Shown piece by piece: positions 8,267 through 17,084 of a DNA stretch of 64,000 nt. The stretch comes from Phytopseudomonas straminea (GTDB lineage Bacteria; Pseudomonadota; Gammaproteobacteria; Pseudomonadales; Pseudomonadaceae). The notes beneath the pieces were generated by a model, which saw nothing but the letters and a program-made list of their open reading frames with translations, made no database searches and was not told the origin of the DNA. Each line of letters begins with the position of its first letter. The first letter of the stretch is position 1. A program made the translations under genes and the position numbers. Location: NCBI RefSeq assembly GCF_900112645.1, contig NZ_FOMO01000003.1, positions 186,001 through 250,000 on the forward strand, written 5' to 3'.

Positions 8267-10057
8267 TCAGCCTTCGCGGTCGCTCGTTTGCCAGCCGCCT
8301 TTGCCGTCCAGGTCGAGCTGCTGGTTGTGGAAGGCGGCGAGGGTGTTGCGGTGGCCGACGCTGATCAACAGGGTGTCGGGCAGCTCGCGGCGCAGCAGGG
8401 TGTAGAGCGCCTGCTCCAGGCCTTCGTCCATGGCCGAGCTGGATTCGTCGAGGAAGGCCACCGCCGGGCGGTTGTAGAGCAGGCGGGCGAAGGCCAGGCG
8501 TTGCTGTTCACCCAGGGACAGGACGCGGCTCCAGTCACCGGGCTCGTCCAGGCGAGTTGCCAGGTGCGGCAGGCACACCTGTTCCAGCACCCGTTGCATA
8601 CGCTCGCGGTCGTCGCCCGGTTCGGTTGGGTAAGCCAGTGCGCTGCGCAGGTCGCCCAGCGGCAAGTAAGGGCGTTGGGCGAGGAACAGCGCCTGGTGCC
8701 CGGTGGGCCTTGCCACCTGCCCGTCTGCGTAGGGCCACAGCCCGGCGATGGCGCGCAGCAGGGTGGTTTTGCCGCAGCCTGAAGGGCCCCGTACCAGCAG
8801 GGCCTGGCCGGCGTGTAGATCAAGTTTGAGGCCCGCGACCAGCAACTGGCCGTCCGGGCGCTGCAGGTGTAGGTCATTCACTTTCAGGCCGCTGGCCTGG
8901 GAATTGGTGGTTACCTGCGGCAGCTCGCGGGCCTGCTGGTTGGCGTCGAGCAGGCCGCTCAGGCGGTCGAGGGTGGCGCGGTACTGGGCGAAGGTGTCGT
9001 AGCTACTGCGGAAAAACGACAGCGAGTCCTGTACCTGGCCGAATGCCTGCGCGGTCTGCATCACGTCGCCGAGCTTGATGGCGCCGCTGAAGAAGCGCGG
9101 CGCCTGGAGGATGAAGGGGAACACCACCGCCACCTGGCTGACGCCGAGGTTGAAGCCGTCGAACTTCAGGCTTCGGTAGACCAGCGCCCAGAGGTTTTCC
9201 ACCAGTGCGCCGAAGCGGCCCAGCAGGGTACGCCGCTCCACGTCGCGGCCCTGGTAGAAGGCGACGTTTTCGGCGTATTCGCGCAGACGCACCAGAGCGT
9301 AGCGGAAGTTGGCCGAGCGCTGTTCGTTGAGGAAATTAAGGCGGATCAAGGGGCGGCCGAGGCGGAAGGCGATCAGCGTGGCGATGATCACGTAGAGATA
9401 CACGGCGAATACCATCGCCCGTGGAATCTCCACGCCGGCCACGCTCAGCGGTGCGGACAGCCCCCAGAGGATGGCGCTGAAGGCCACCAGCGACACCAGC
9501 GCGCTGACCGCGCCGAGCGAGAGCTTGAGCGAGCTGGAAACGAAGGCGGCGATGTCCAGCTCGATGCGCTGGTCGGGGTTGTCGACCGGCTGCGCGAGGA
9601 ACTGGCCCCTGTAGTAGGCATCGCCCTTGAGCCAGTCGTCGGTCAGGCGCCCGTTGAGCCAGGTACGCCAATGGATGCTCAAGGACTGGCTCACGTAGAA
9701 GTCGAACAGCGCACGCGCGACATGGATGCTGGCGAGGATGGCGAAGACGCCCAGCAGAAACCAGAACGCCTGCTGATCCAGCCCCTGCAGGGCGCTGTAG
9801 AAGCCGTTGTACCAGAACGAAAACAGCACATCCATGCGCACCGCGAACAGCGCCAGTAGCAGGAGCAGTGCGAAGGTCAGCAGCGGCCGCCAACTGTTGC
9901 GCGGGCTGAGATAGGGCCCGGTGATCTGCCAGAATTGTCGGCCCCAGCGGGTGAAGCGGATAAGGGCGGTGGCGGTGAGGGTGAAGCCGATAAAGGTGCA
10001 CAGCGAGGCGATGGCCAGCCAGATCAGGCTGTCGCTAAGAGCTTGGTGCCAATCCAT
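8267..10057 (-). CDS. SbmA/YddA-type ABC transporter (membrane-ATPase fusion)
   Basis: A 596-residue half-transporter. Residues ~1-340 carry about six membrane segments of the ABC_membrane_2 (SbmA/BacA) type, including WRTWLNGRLTDDWLKGDAYY. The C-terminal ATPase shows Walker A GPSGCGKT, signature LSLGEQQR, Walker B VAFLDESSSA and the switch histidine in SVGHR. This layout matches E. coli YddA and related exporters. It would act as a homodimer in the inner membrane, possibly on peptides, cofactors or lipid-like molecules; substrate is unknown. The gene is alone and flanked by two copies of a 62-bp palindromic element, and its C-terminus nearly abuts the repeats after hrpA. Confidence 0.88.
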   Translation of the reverse strand: MDWHQALSDSLIWLAIASLCTFIGFTLTATALIRFTRWGRQFWQITGPYLSPRNSWRPLLTFALLLLLALFAVRMDVLFSFWYNGFYSALQGLDQQAFWFLLGVFAILASIHVARALFDFYVSQSLSIHWRTWLNGRLTDDWLKGDAYYRGQFLAQPVDNPDQRIELDIAAFVSSSLKLSLGAVSALVSLVAFSAILWGLSAPLSVAGVEIPRAMVFAVYLYVIIATLIAFRLGRPLIRLNFLNEQRSANFRYALVRLREYAENVAFYQGRDVERRTLLGRFGALVENLWALVYRSLKFDGFNLGVSQVAVVFPFILQAPRFFSGAIKLGDVMQTAQAFGQVQDSLSFFRSSYDTFAQYRATLDRLSGLLDANQQARELPQVTTNSQASGLKVNDLHLQRPDGQLLVAGLKLDLHAGQALLVRGPSGCGKTTLLRAIAGLWPYADGQVARPTGHQALFLAQRPYLPLGDLRSALAYPTEPGDDRERMQRVLEQVCLPHLATRLDEPGDWSRVLSLGEQQRLAFARLLYNRPAVAFLDESSSAMDEGLEQALYTLLRRELPDTLLISVGHRNTLAAFHNQQLDLDGKGGWQTSDREG

Positions 10058-10252
10058 AAGATCTAGGGTCCGCGATGCTTCGACAGGAAGGGAGTGCCGG
10101 AGGGCCGGCTGCCGAGACTACAAGCGTGGGTGACACGCCTACTGGAGACTTGTTTTCGCTGCGTTGGTTTCTGGCTGCCTTGTTTTTTTGCAGGACTGAT
10201 GGCGGCCGTTCAGGTTGCGCTCGTGTGCGCCGTGAAAGTGACCCCGCAGCCT

Positions 10253-10314
10253 GTAGGGCGGATGTCGCTGTTTACATCCGCCATGATGGATCGGTGAAGC
10301 GTGATTCACCCTGC
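10253..10314. repeat. 62-bp palindromic element, copy 2
   Basis: Same length and orientation as the copy at 8125-8186. The left end GTAGGGCGGAT and the inner hairpin (10257-10265 / 10274-10282) are identical. The right end has decayed to ATTCACCCTGC. It sits just after the end of the nucleotidyltransferase gene and may serve as its terminator. Confidence 0.72.
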
Positions 10315-10318
10315 GGGA

Positions 10319-10873
10319 TTAGTCGAGTACTTTCAGGCCAGGCCATTTCGCTAGCCAATCTTTGTTCTGTAGCCGCTTAAGAAACAGATGTCTTTTCTTG
10401 TCTCGAAATCTTCCGGCTGGGCGTACGACAAGATCGAAAAGGTCGTTCAGGCCAAAGGGCGCAGCAACCTCCAATTCATCATCAGCGTTTAGCCGCACCG
10501 CGACTGCCGTGGCAGTTTCGGGCCAGTAACGCATTGCATCCGTCGCCGATTCATAAGGCCGGTCGCCGTTGCGCAGGTGCATGCGTGCCTGGTTCTTCAC
10601 TGACCAGTCGAGCCCTTTATCAACATTCTGCAGCTGGGCTTTCAATTCGCTATCTCGCTCCGGCGAGGCATTGCCGCGGTCGAACCAGATCACGTCGATA
10701 TCGGATGGCAGAGAAGAGCTGGCTCGACCGTGCCGGTGATCCCAGACGGCGCTGCGGACGAAGCCTGCTGCCACCCAGCAGTCAGGCAGATGCAGGGCTC
10801 GGACCTGCTGCAGTATTCGCCTGCGATACTTATCGGCGTTCAGCAGGGCAACCAGGGTAGGTAAGTGGCTCAT
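10319..10873 (-). CDS. Nucleotidyltransferase-like protein (NTP_transf_6/DUF925)
   Basis: 184 residues. The motif VAAGFVRSAVWD followed about 20 residues later by SDIDVIWFD matches the G[RS]...DxD core of the DUF925 / NTP_transf_6 branch of the nucleotidyltransferase superfamily. The C-terminal LFDLVVRPAGRF, then KRHLFLKRLQNKDWLAKWPGL, is also typical of these ~190-residue proteins. Its substrate is not established. The ATG at 10873 has a weak ribosome binding site. The palindromic copy 2 element begins right at its 3' end. Not part of an obvious operon. Confidence 0.8.
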   Translation of the reverse strand: MSHLPTLVALLNADKYRRRILQQVRALHLPDCWVAAGFVRSAVWDHRHGRASSSLPSDIDVIWFDRGNASPERDSELKAQLQNVDKGLDWSVKNQARMHLRNGDRPYESATDAMRYWPETATAVAVRLNADDELEVAAPFGLNDLFDLVVRPAGRFRDKKRHLFLKRLQNKDWLAKWPGLKVLD

Positions 10874-11058
10874 GGGCGGATCGTATCAAGCATCGAGATT
10901 AAGACCGTAGTAGGTCGTCTGACTCCTCGTGCGAATCCTCTGCAGGCACTTGGGATTTATTTCCTTTGTGCGCGGTCACTCACGGTGGATTTGTTGCTGT
11001 GACGTCATGCTTGTTCAGCGACTAAACCACCGACCCGAACACACATAAGGAGCATGTG

Positions 11059-11532
11059 ATGGAGATGAAGATACTGGCCAGCGGTATTGGCGCAGCGTTA
11101 CCCAAAACCAGCATTGGTTTCAGCCTGTTTAGCGGTGTTTACATTCAGCTAAGGCGTTCTAGCAGCGATCAGCCGCAGACCTTTGGCATTGCCTCCGGTC
11201 CTGAAATAGGTGGCAACAGCGGTACGCTGATCGCCGGCCATATCGAAACGGCCTGGATGAAGATCGATACCATCAAGCACGCTTGGCTGTGCAGCCGCTC
11301 TTCGCTGGTTGGCAAGCTAGGTGAAGTCGAGTTAAAGGGGACGCTGGCATTCAGCGGTACCGTTGATGTGAATTTCACCATTTATGATGCGAGCAATGAA
11401 TCTACCTTCTCGCTCAGCCGGATCAAGGTCGAATCCAAAGGTGGGCAACTGGCAGACACTAAAATTCGCGGTGTGATCAAGGACATGATGGGCAAGACTC
11501 AGAACGGGAGCGCGCTCTGTGCACAGCCGTGA
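11059..11532 (+). CDS. Hypothetical protein, coupled to downstream membrane protein
   Basis: 157 residues with no domain I recognise. I chose the ATG at 11059 over the overlapping GTG at 11056 because AAGGAG at 11047-11052 is then six bases away. The protein is rich in Ser/Gly and predicted beta strands (TLAFSGTVDVNFTIYDA) and has no signal peptide or membrane segment. Its end overlaps the start of the next gene by 14 bp, so the two are probably co-expressed and may work together. AT content is slightly above its neighbours. Confidence 0.65.
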   Translation: MEMKILASGIGAALPKTSIGFSLFSGVYIQLRRSSSDQPQTFGIASGPEIGGNSGTLIAGHIETAWMKIDTIKHAWLCSRSSLVGKLGEVELKGTLAFSGTVDVNFTIYDASNESTFSLSRIKVESKGGQLADTKIRGVIKDMMGKTQNGSALCAQP

Positions 11533-11878
11533 AGTGAGAGGTTTTCGCCGGCTGCAGACCTTCTGCAACCTGATATTGCTGGTGCTTCAGCTGATTACCG
11601 TGGCGGCGTATTGGGGGCTTGTTGATGCAAGGCCCCAATACATGGCCATCAGTGAGGGGCTTTATCCAGATAGTGAGCTGCTGATGAACAGTCAAATCGC
11701 TGAATGGATGGTGTCGATGCCGGCGTTCTTGGCAGTAGCGGCCCTGTTTTTAGGAGGTATCGCCAAAGAGTTCATCGGGATCAGCAAAGGACGACGTATT
11801 TTGATCAATCTGGCCCTTCTGATCTTGCTGGTGGCTATGTTCGGCATTGCCGCATTCCCATTAAGTCCGAACGTCTAA
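11519..11878 (+). CDS. Hypothetical small membrane protein
   Basis: 119 residues starting at a GTG (11519) with GGGAG eight bases upstream, inside the end of the preceding gene. Three hydrophobic segments are visible: LILLVLQLITVAAYWGL near 19-35, MPAFLAVAALFLGGI near 67-81, and ILINLALLILLVAMFGIAAF near 94-113. The layout suggests a three-helix inner-membrane protein. No family recognised. Translational coupling to the preceding soluble protein suggests a two-protein unit of unknown role. Confidence 0.65.
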   Translation: MHSREVRGFRRLQTFCNLILLVLQLITVAAYWGLVDARPQYMAISEGLYPDSELLMNSQIAEWMVSMPAFLAVAALFLGGIAKEFIGISKGRRILINLALLILLVAMFGIAAFPLSPNV

Positions 11879-12073
11879 ACCTGTGAGTTCGTTCGTGAAT
11901 GGCGACAGAGGCTTTCGCGAATGAGCTCGCGCCAAGCAGCCAGCCTACCATAGCGCTTCCCTGCACCCGACACACCCGCTCATCAATCGCCCGCCAGACC
12001 GCAGGGCCGTTAACCCGAACCTTTCGCGAAACGGTTTCGTCGTACCTGAACGAGCCATGCGCAGGAGAGGGAC

Positions 12074-14422
12074 ATGCTGACTGATCCGAAGACCCGTTAT
12101 CGACCTTACACAGACGCGTCCGGGGGCTGGGGGTCGGCCAAGTCGGTGGCGGGTATCCTGCTGCGCGAACAGGCGGTGGTGAAGATCGGCGCGGCGCTCC
12201 TGAGGCAGAACAAGCCCGACGGTTTTTCCTGTGTGAGTTGCGCCTGGGCCAAACCGGGCGACACTCGCCCGATGGAATTCTGCGAGAACGGCGCCAAGGC
12301 TACGGCGTGGGAGTTGACGGCCAAGCGCACCAGCCCGGCGTTCTTCGCCGAGCACAGCGTTAGCGAGTTACGCAGCTGGTCGGCCCATGCGCTGGAGCAG
12401 CACGGGCGCCTGACTCATCCCATGCGCTACAACCCGGGCACCGACCGCTATGAGGAAACCAGTTGGGAAGCTGCCTACCAGGAAATCGGCGTGGGCCTGC
12501 GCGCCTTGCAGCCCGACGAGGTGGTGTTCTACGCCTCCGGCCGTGCCTCGCTGGAAGCGTCGTTCATGTACCAGCTACTGGCCCGCGCCTACGGCACCAA
12601 CAATCTGCCGGACAGCTCCAACATGTGCCACGAAAGCACATCGGTGGGTCTGCAGGAGAGCATCGGCGTGCCGGTCGGCACGGTGACCCTGAACGATTTT
12701 GCGCACACCGACTGCCTGCTGTTCTTCGGCCAGAACGTCGGCAGCAATGCGCCGCGCATGCTGCACCAGTTGCAGGAAGCACGACAGCGCGATGTGCCGA
12801 TCATCACCTTCAACCCGCTCAAGGAGCGTGGCCTGCAGGAGTTCGTGAACCCGCAGTCGCCGTTGGAGATGCTCGGCCCGAACTCGACGCAGATCAGCAC
12901 CCAGTATCACCAGGTCGCCATCGGCGGCGACACCGCGGCCATCGTCGGCGTCGCCAAGGCGCTGCTCGATCTGCATGACGCGGCCCGGCAGCGTGGCGAG
13001 CCCGGTGTGCTGGACATGGCCTTTATCGCCGAGCACACCAGCGGCGCCGATGAATTCATCGCCTATGTACGGGACCAAGGGTGGGCGCAGATCGAGGCCA
13101 TCACCGGCCTCAAGCGCGCGGCCATGGAGGCCACGGCGCTGGTCTACGCGCAGTCGCAGCGAGTGATGATCGTCTACGGCATGGGCCTGACCCAGCACCG
13201 CCAGGGTGTGCAGAACGTGCAGATGCTGGTGAACCTGCTGCTTCTGCGCGGCAATATCGGCAAGCCGGGCGCCGGCATCTGCCCGGTGCGTGGCCACTCC
13301 AACGTACAGGGGCAGCGTACCGTCGGCATCACCGAAGACCCGGCCAAGGTGCCGGGCGAGCTGATCGAGCGGCACTTCAATTTCAAGGTGCCCGAGCGCA
13401 TGGGCCTGAACACCGTCGATGCCTGCAATGCCATGCTCGATGGTCGGGTGCGCGGTTTCGTCAGCCTGGGCGGCAACTTCCTGCGCGCGGTGCCGGATAC
13501 CGGGCAGATCGAGCCGGCCTGGCAGCGCCTGGCGCTCAACGTGCAGGTGGCCACCAAGCTCAACCACTCGCACCTGCTGCCGGGCGAGCAGGCCTGGCTG
13601 CTGCCGTGCCTGGGGCGCATCGAGATCGACCGTCAGGACGGCGTCGAGCAGAGCCACAGCACCGAGGACAGCACCGGCTGCATCCATGCCTGGAGCGGCA
13701 AGAGCGAGCCGGCCAGCGAGCATTTGCGCTCGGAGCCGGCCATCATCGCCGGGCTGGCCCGCGCCACGCTAGGCGCCGAGATCGGCATCGACTGGGACGC
13801 CTGGCGCCGTGATTACGGGCTGGTGCGCAAGGCTATCGCCACGATCTACCCCGAGATCTTCCACGATTTCGAGGTGCGCATGTGGGAGCCCGGCGGCTTC
13901 CATCGACCGCTGGCCGCCGCGCAGCGCAAGTGGGCGACCGAGAGCGGCAAGGCGCAGTTCGCGGTGCCGCAGCAGCTCGTTGTCGATAATGACGTGAGCG
14001 AAGCTTATGGCCGACGCGACGTGTTGCAGCTGATGACGATCCGCAGCAATGACCAGTTCAACACCACCGTCTATGGCTACGACGACCGCTTTCGTGGCGT
14101 GCATGGCACCCGATCGGTGATCTTCATGAACACCGACGATATCGTTCGCCTTGGCCTGGCCGGCGGCGACTGGGTGGATGTGACCACTGCCGTGGAGCCG
14201 GAGGTGGAGCGCCAGGTCGGGCCGCTGCAGATTCTTGCCTATGACATCCCCCAGGGCTGCTGCGCTGCCTATTACCCGGAGTGCAATCCACTGGTGCCGC
14301 TCTGGCACCACGCCGAACGCAGCAAGGTGCCGGCGGCCAAGTCCATTCCCGTGACCCTGAGCCCAAGCACCGCGGTGGCGCCTGGCGATGTGCGGCCGAG
14401 GCTGATCGCCGCCCAGCGCTGA
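12074..14422 (+). CDS. FdhF/YdeP-family molybdopterin oxidoreductase
   Basis: 782 residues, similar in length to E. coli YdeP (759). N-terminal SCVSCAWAKPG is the conserved cysteine motif of this family, and DSSNMCHESTSVGL near 178-191 is the pterin-site segment with Cys where formate dehydrogenase H uses selenocysteine. GNIGKPGAGICPVRGHSNVQG is a bis-MGD binding stretch. The C-terminal moco-dinucleotide domain begins near YGRRDVLQLMTIRSNDQFNT. YdeP has been linked to acid resistance in E. coli; its substrate is unsettled. The ATG at 12074 has a strong AGGAGAGG box. No FdhD, electron-transfer subunit or signal peptide lies nearby, so it is probably cytoplasmic and uses an unknown electron partner. 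Confidence 0.88.
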   Translation: MLTDPKTRYRPYTDASGGWGSAKSVAGILLREQAVVKIGAALLRQNKPDGFSCVSCAWAKPGDTRPMEFCENGAKATAWELTAKRTSPAFFAEHSVSELRSWSAHALEQHGRLTHPMRYNPGTDRYEETSWEAAYQEIGVGLRALQPDEVVFYASGRASLEASFMYQLLARAYGTNNLPDSSNMCHESTSVGLQESIGVPVGTVTLNDFAHTDCLLFFGQNVGSNAPRMLHQLQEARQRDVPIITFNPLKERGLQEFVNPQSPLEMLGPNSTQISTQYHQVAIGGDTAAIVGVAKALLDLHDAARQRGEPGVLDMAFIAEHTSGADEFIAYVRDQGWAQIEAITGLKRAAMEATALVYAQSQRVMIVYGMGLTQHRQGVQNVQMLVNLLLLRGNIGKPGAGICPVRGHSNVQGQRTVGITEDPAKVPGELIERHFNFKVPERMGLNTVDACNAMLDGRVRGFVSLGGNFLRAVPDTGQIEPAWQRLALNVQVATKLNHSHLLPGEQAWLLPCLGRIEIDRQDGVEQSHSTEDSTGCIHAWSGKSEPASEHLRSEPAIIAGLARATLGAEIGIDWDAWRRDYGLVRKAIATIYPEIFHDFEVRMWEPGGFHRPLAAAQRKWATESGKAQFAVPQQLVVDNDVSEAYGRRDVLQLMTIRSNDQFNTTVYGYDDRFRGVHGTRSVIFMNTDDIVRLGLAGGDWVDVTTAVEPEVERQVGPLQILAYDIPQGCCAAYYPECNPLVPLWHHAERSKVPAAKSIPVTLSPSTAVAPGDVRPRLIAAQR

Positions 14423-14433
14423 TCGAACCAGTC

Positions 14434-14457
14434 GTTTCGCTGTGGGACAAGCGAAAC
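14434..14457 (+). terminator. Hairpin after ydeP-like gene
   Basis: Perfect 8-bp inverted repeat GTTTCGCT / AGCGAAAC with an 8-nt loop, starting 11 bp after the stop codon. There is no clear T-run, so terminator function is likely but not certain. Confidence 0.5.
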
Positions 14458-14534
14458 GGCCGTGCTAGAGCGGCTCATGCCCGCTGCTCGGAAGGCTTGA
14501 ACTTCAAGCGGCGGGCTTTTCTCCCAACTTGGAA

Positions 14535-14555
14535 CGCAGGCGATTTTCGCCTGCG
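14535..14555 (+). promoter_or_regulatory. Leader hairpin before the SDR gene
   Basis: CGCAGGCGA / TCGCCTGCG, a perfect 9-bp stem with a TTT loop, 54 bp upstream of the SDR start codon. It could be a leader structure or a terminator of read-through. Confidence 0.4.
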
Positions 14556-14609
14556 GCGATTGCGCTTCAGACGTGGCGGCAACCGTGAATCCAAGCACAG
14601 GAGAATCCG

Positions 14610-15515
14610 ATGACCCGCAATACCTCCAACCAATTCGCCATGCAGAACCCGCTGACCCAGTATCCGCAGCCCGAGTTCCCCGCGCAGCATCAGCCCGAGC
14701 CAGGCCTCGATGCCAAGATGAAGCCCGAGCCCGACCACGGCGAAGAAAGCTATATCGGCTTCGGTCGCTTGGCCGGGCGCAAGGCACTGATCACCGGCGC
14801 CGATTCCGGTATTGGCCGTGCGGCTGCCATCGCCTACGCCCGTGAAGGTGCGGACATCGTGCTCAATTACCTACCCGAGGAAGAGCCGGATGCCCAGGAA
14901 GTCATCAAGCTGATCGAGGCAGAGGGCCGGCGTGCGGTGGCGATTCCCGGCGACCTGAAGGACGAAGTCTTCTGCGTATCCCTGGTGCGAGACGCAGTCG
15001 AGGCGCTCGGCGGCCTGGACATTCTGGTCAACGTGGCCGGCAAGCAGATCACCCAGAAGCATATTTCCGAGATTACCACCGAGCAGTTCGACCACACCTT
15101 CAAGACCAACGTCTACGCCATGTTCTGGCTGTGCAAGGCGGCAGTGGCGCATATGCCGCCAGGTGCGGCGATCATCAACACGGCCTCAATTCAGTCCTAC
15201 GATCCATCCGGCACGCTGCTCGATTACGCGTCCACCAAGGCGGCCATCGTCGCCTTCACCAAGGCGCTGTCGAGCCAGGTGATCGAGCAGGGCATCCGCG
15301 TCAACGCGGTCGCGCCGGGGCCAATCTGGACCGTGCTGCAGCCCAGCGACGGCCAGCCCCAGGAGAAGATCCCCACCTTCGGCTCTCAGGTGCCAATGAA
15401 GCGCCCGGGTCAACCGGCCGAATGTGCCCCGCTGTACGTGCTGCTGGCGTCTCAGGAATCGAGCTACATCACTGGTGAAACCTTTGGGGTGACCGGCGGC
15501 AACCCGCTGCCGTAA
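14610..15515 (+). CDS. SDR-family oxidoreductase, YghA/general-stress type
   Basis: 301 residues. The N-terminal Pro/Gln/Glu-rich extension (1-50) before the Rossmann fold, with [15 protein letters not shown], is characteristic of the YghA / B. subtilis YdaD-like SDRs. The cofactor motif [10 protein letters not shown] begins near residue 62. NVAGKQ, the Ser in [11 protein letters not shown] and YASTK give the SDR active site (S-Y-K). Members are NAD(P)-dependent aldehyde/alcohol reductases induced by stress; YghA acts on small aldehydes. The start is marked by AGGAGAATCCG before ATG. A terminator hairpin follows at 15522-15549. Its neighbours are small stress-like proteins. Confidence 0.9.
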   Translation: MTRNTSNQFAMQNPLTQYPQPEFPAQHQPEPGLDAKMKPEPDHGEESYIGFGRLAGRKALITGADSGIGRAAAIAYAREGADIVLNYLPEEEPDAQEVIKLIEAEGRRAVAIPGDLKDEVFCVSLVRDAVEALGGLDILVNVAGKQITQKHISEITTEQFDHTFKTNVYAMFWLCKAAVAHMPPGAAIINTASIQSYDPSGTLLDYASTKAAIVAFTKALSSQVIEQGIRVNAVAPGPIWTVLQPSDGQPQEKIPTFGSQVPMKRPGQPAECAPLYVLLASQESSYITGETFGVTGGNPLP

Positions 15516-15521
15516 GGCCCG

Positions 15522-15549
15522 GGGCCCGCAGTACGCCCGCTGCGGGCCC
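15522..15549 (+). terminator. Terminator hairpin after SDR gene
   Basis: GGGCCCGCAG / CTGCGGGCCC, a perfect 10-bp stem with an 8-nt loop, six bases after the stop codon and followed by GTTTA. Confidence 0.65.
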
Positions 15550-15631
15550 GTTTACGAAATTACATTGTTGCCTGGTCCATTCGCCGCAGCTTGCGGCCGC
15601 CGAGCGATATCTGGAGGTTGATCTTTTACGC

Positions 15632-15850
15632 TTATTGCTCGAGCTTGCGACGCGTTTCTTCAGAAGCCTGTTTGATCTTTTCCGCTTCCTGCTCCTTGGT
15701 CTTGATGGTTGTCGGGGTAATGGCCCGATCCATCGCCTCGGTCTTCTCACCGTGGCGCTGAGTTTGCTTTTTCACCACGTTGACGTCTTCGCCTTGCACA
15801 TCCTTGGCAGGGCTGTTAGGTGGCGTCGAATCGATTGGTTTCTGGCTCAT
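15632..15850 (-). CDS. Small hydrophilic protein of unknown function
   Basis: 72 residues, highly charged, low in hydrophobic residues, rich in Lys/Glu/Gln/Thr. The C-terminal half (KTKEQEAEKIKQASEETRRK) is predicted to form a helix or coiled coil. The ATG at 15850 is preceded by an excellent AGGAGG box seven bases away, which makes this small gene credible. It is divergent from the gene at 16057. The composition resembles disordered stress-protective proteins, but no family is recognised. Confidence 0.65.
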   Translation of the reverse strand: MSQKPIDSTPPNSPAKDVQGEDVNVVKKQTQRHGEKTEAMDRAITPTTIKTKEQEAEKIKQASEETRRKLEQ

Positions 15851-16056
15851 GGGTTTCCTCCTGGCTGTGGGCTGTGAGTCAGCCCCTTGTTAATTACGAG
15901 GCCCTGAGGGCTGACGAGTTCGAACAATCGCCGTCTGTATCCGGATGCTTCAAATCCACGGATTTCGGGGCTTCCGGCCGGCAGAAAAGCTGAATCCCTG
16001 GGCATCGGCCGAATCGAATCCGGAGACGCTCGACAATCACTCGATGGGAGAACGAC

Positions 16057-16494
16057 ATGGGCCAATTCCGGATTTACCTCGATGACGAACTGCTCTGTGC
16101 GACCACCTCGCCGGCACTGGCGCAGGCCGCCTGGAACCGTGCCTCGCGCGATGCTCGTGTAGCCGAAAAAGGCGGTTGGGTACGTGCCTACGAAGGCGAA
16201 GTGACCGTGGCGGAAATGCACCCCGAACCACGCGTCGGCCACCCGTGGCCGGACGGCCGAGACCATCAGCCGGACCTGCGCGATGTGTGGGACAGCCTGA
16301 TGCGGCTGCTTCAGCAGCAGGGCCTGGATGACCAGGCGATGACCAATGCGCTGAACCGTTTCGGGCTTGCGACCACGAGCGTGCAGGGTTCGGTCAAGGA
16401 TGAGCTGGGTGGGCGCACCGTACCCACCGCGGCAGAGCTGGTGGTGCTGCTCGATGCCATCCAGCAGGATCGTCAGCGCGAGCCCGAGGCCTAA
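16057..16494 (+). CDS. Hypothetical protein
   Basis: 145 residues, soluble, no signal peptide. It begins MGQFRIYLDDELLCATTSP with GGGAGAACGAC just before the ATG. The first ~65 residues form alternating strands and helices (AWNRASRDARVAEKGGWVRAYEGEVTVAEMHP). The second half is helical (VWDSLMRLLQQQGLDDQAMTNALNRFGLA). I do not recognise the family. Codon use is normal for the window. It is divergent from the small charged protein at 15632-15850, with which it may share a promoter region. Confidence 0.65.
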   Translation: MGQFRIYLDDELLCATTSPALAQAAWNRASRDARVAEKGGWVRAYEGEVTVAEMHPEPRVGHPWPDGRDHQPDLRDVWDSLMRLLQQQGLDDQAMTNALNRFGLATTSVQGSVKDELGGRTVPTAAELVVLLDAIQQDRQREPEA

Positions 16495-16503
16495 GTGTTG
16501 CAG

Positions 16504-16779
16504 TCATGGCAGGCGCGCCTTGTTCACGCAGTGGCGATTGAACAGCTCGGGTTTGTCCAAGCGAATGCGTGCTTCGATCTGCTCGATGATGGCGAATACT
16601 TCCGTCGGAGTCAGCGATGTCCTGCAGGGGATATCGCGTACTTCGAGAGAGGTTTCCGAGTCCTTTTCTGAAAGATGCACGACCATACTGGTCGGCGACT
16701 GTAATGACACTTGTACAACAAGTGGCTGGAAATAGTTGTACAGCAATGCTGCAGCGTCCAGGAATTTAAGCTTTGCCAC
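16504..16779 (-). CDS. Small hypothetical protein, DUF1652-like
   Basis: 91 residues starting at GTG (16779) with a weak purine-rich box upstream. The pattern FQPLVVQVSLQSPTSMVVHLSEKDSETSLEVRDI followed by a helix (TEVFAIIEQIEARI) resembles the compact layout of DUF1652 proteins of Pseudomonas, as in the clearer member at 37782-38051, but the match is weak. It converges with the preceding gene, only 9 bp apart. Confidence 0.5.
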   Translation of the reverse strand: MAKLKFLDAAALLYNYFQPLVVQVSLQSPTSMVVHLSEKDSETSLEVRDIPCRTSLTPTEVFAIIEQIEARIRLDKPELFNRHCVNKARLP

Positions 16780-16859
16780 ATTTATTGCTCTCGGTATTAC
16801 TCCTTTATTACCGGTATTAGTGGCAGTCCGGACTTTCTTGTCAAATCAATAGTTCTGCT

Positions 16860-17084
16860 TTATTTGCTCTGCTCGGGTGAAGTCGGCGGTTTGGGCATGC
16901 CACGCGGGCCAATAAACCCCCAGATGATCAAACCAATGACCGGCAGCAACAGAATAATCAATGCCCACATCAGTCGGGTATTGAAGCGCTTTTCACTGCG
17001 CCACAGATTCATGATGGTGACCAGGTCGACGAAAGCGATGACGACAAAGGCGCCGAGCCAGAATAGTAGGGATGGATCGCCCAT
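16860..17084 (-). CDS. PLDc_N-type small membrane protein
   Basis: 74 residues from the ATG at 17084, chosen because AGGAG lies eight bases upstream; the frame is open further but has no ribosome binding site there. Two membrane helices are visible: LLFWLGAFVVIAFVDLVTIM and LMWALIILLLPVIGLIIWGFIG, ending in GPRG. This is the phospholipase-D N-terminal-like (PLDc_N) membrane module, often found as a stand-alone small protein near stress genes. No catalytic domain follows, so it is not a phospholipase. Inner-membrane location is expected. Confidence 0.78.
   Translation of the reverse strand: MGDPSLLFWLGAFVVIAFVDLVTIMNLWRSEKRFNTRLMWALIILLLPVIGLIIWGFIGPRGMPKPPTSPEQSK

Noticed and set aside
8125..10314. 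Composite transposon made of the two palindromic elements
   Set aside because: No transposase is encoded between them and the enclosed gene is an ordinary exporter, so only a dispersed repeat family is claimed.
14499..14526. Possible AlgU-type promoter GAACTT before the SDR gene
   Set aside because: No acceptable TCTGA-type -10 element occurs at 16-17 bp, so the match is only half.
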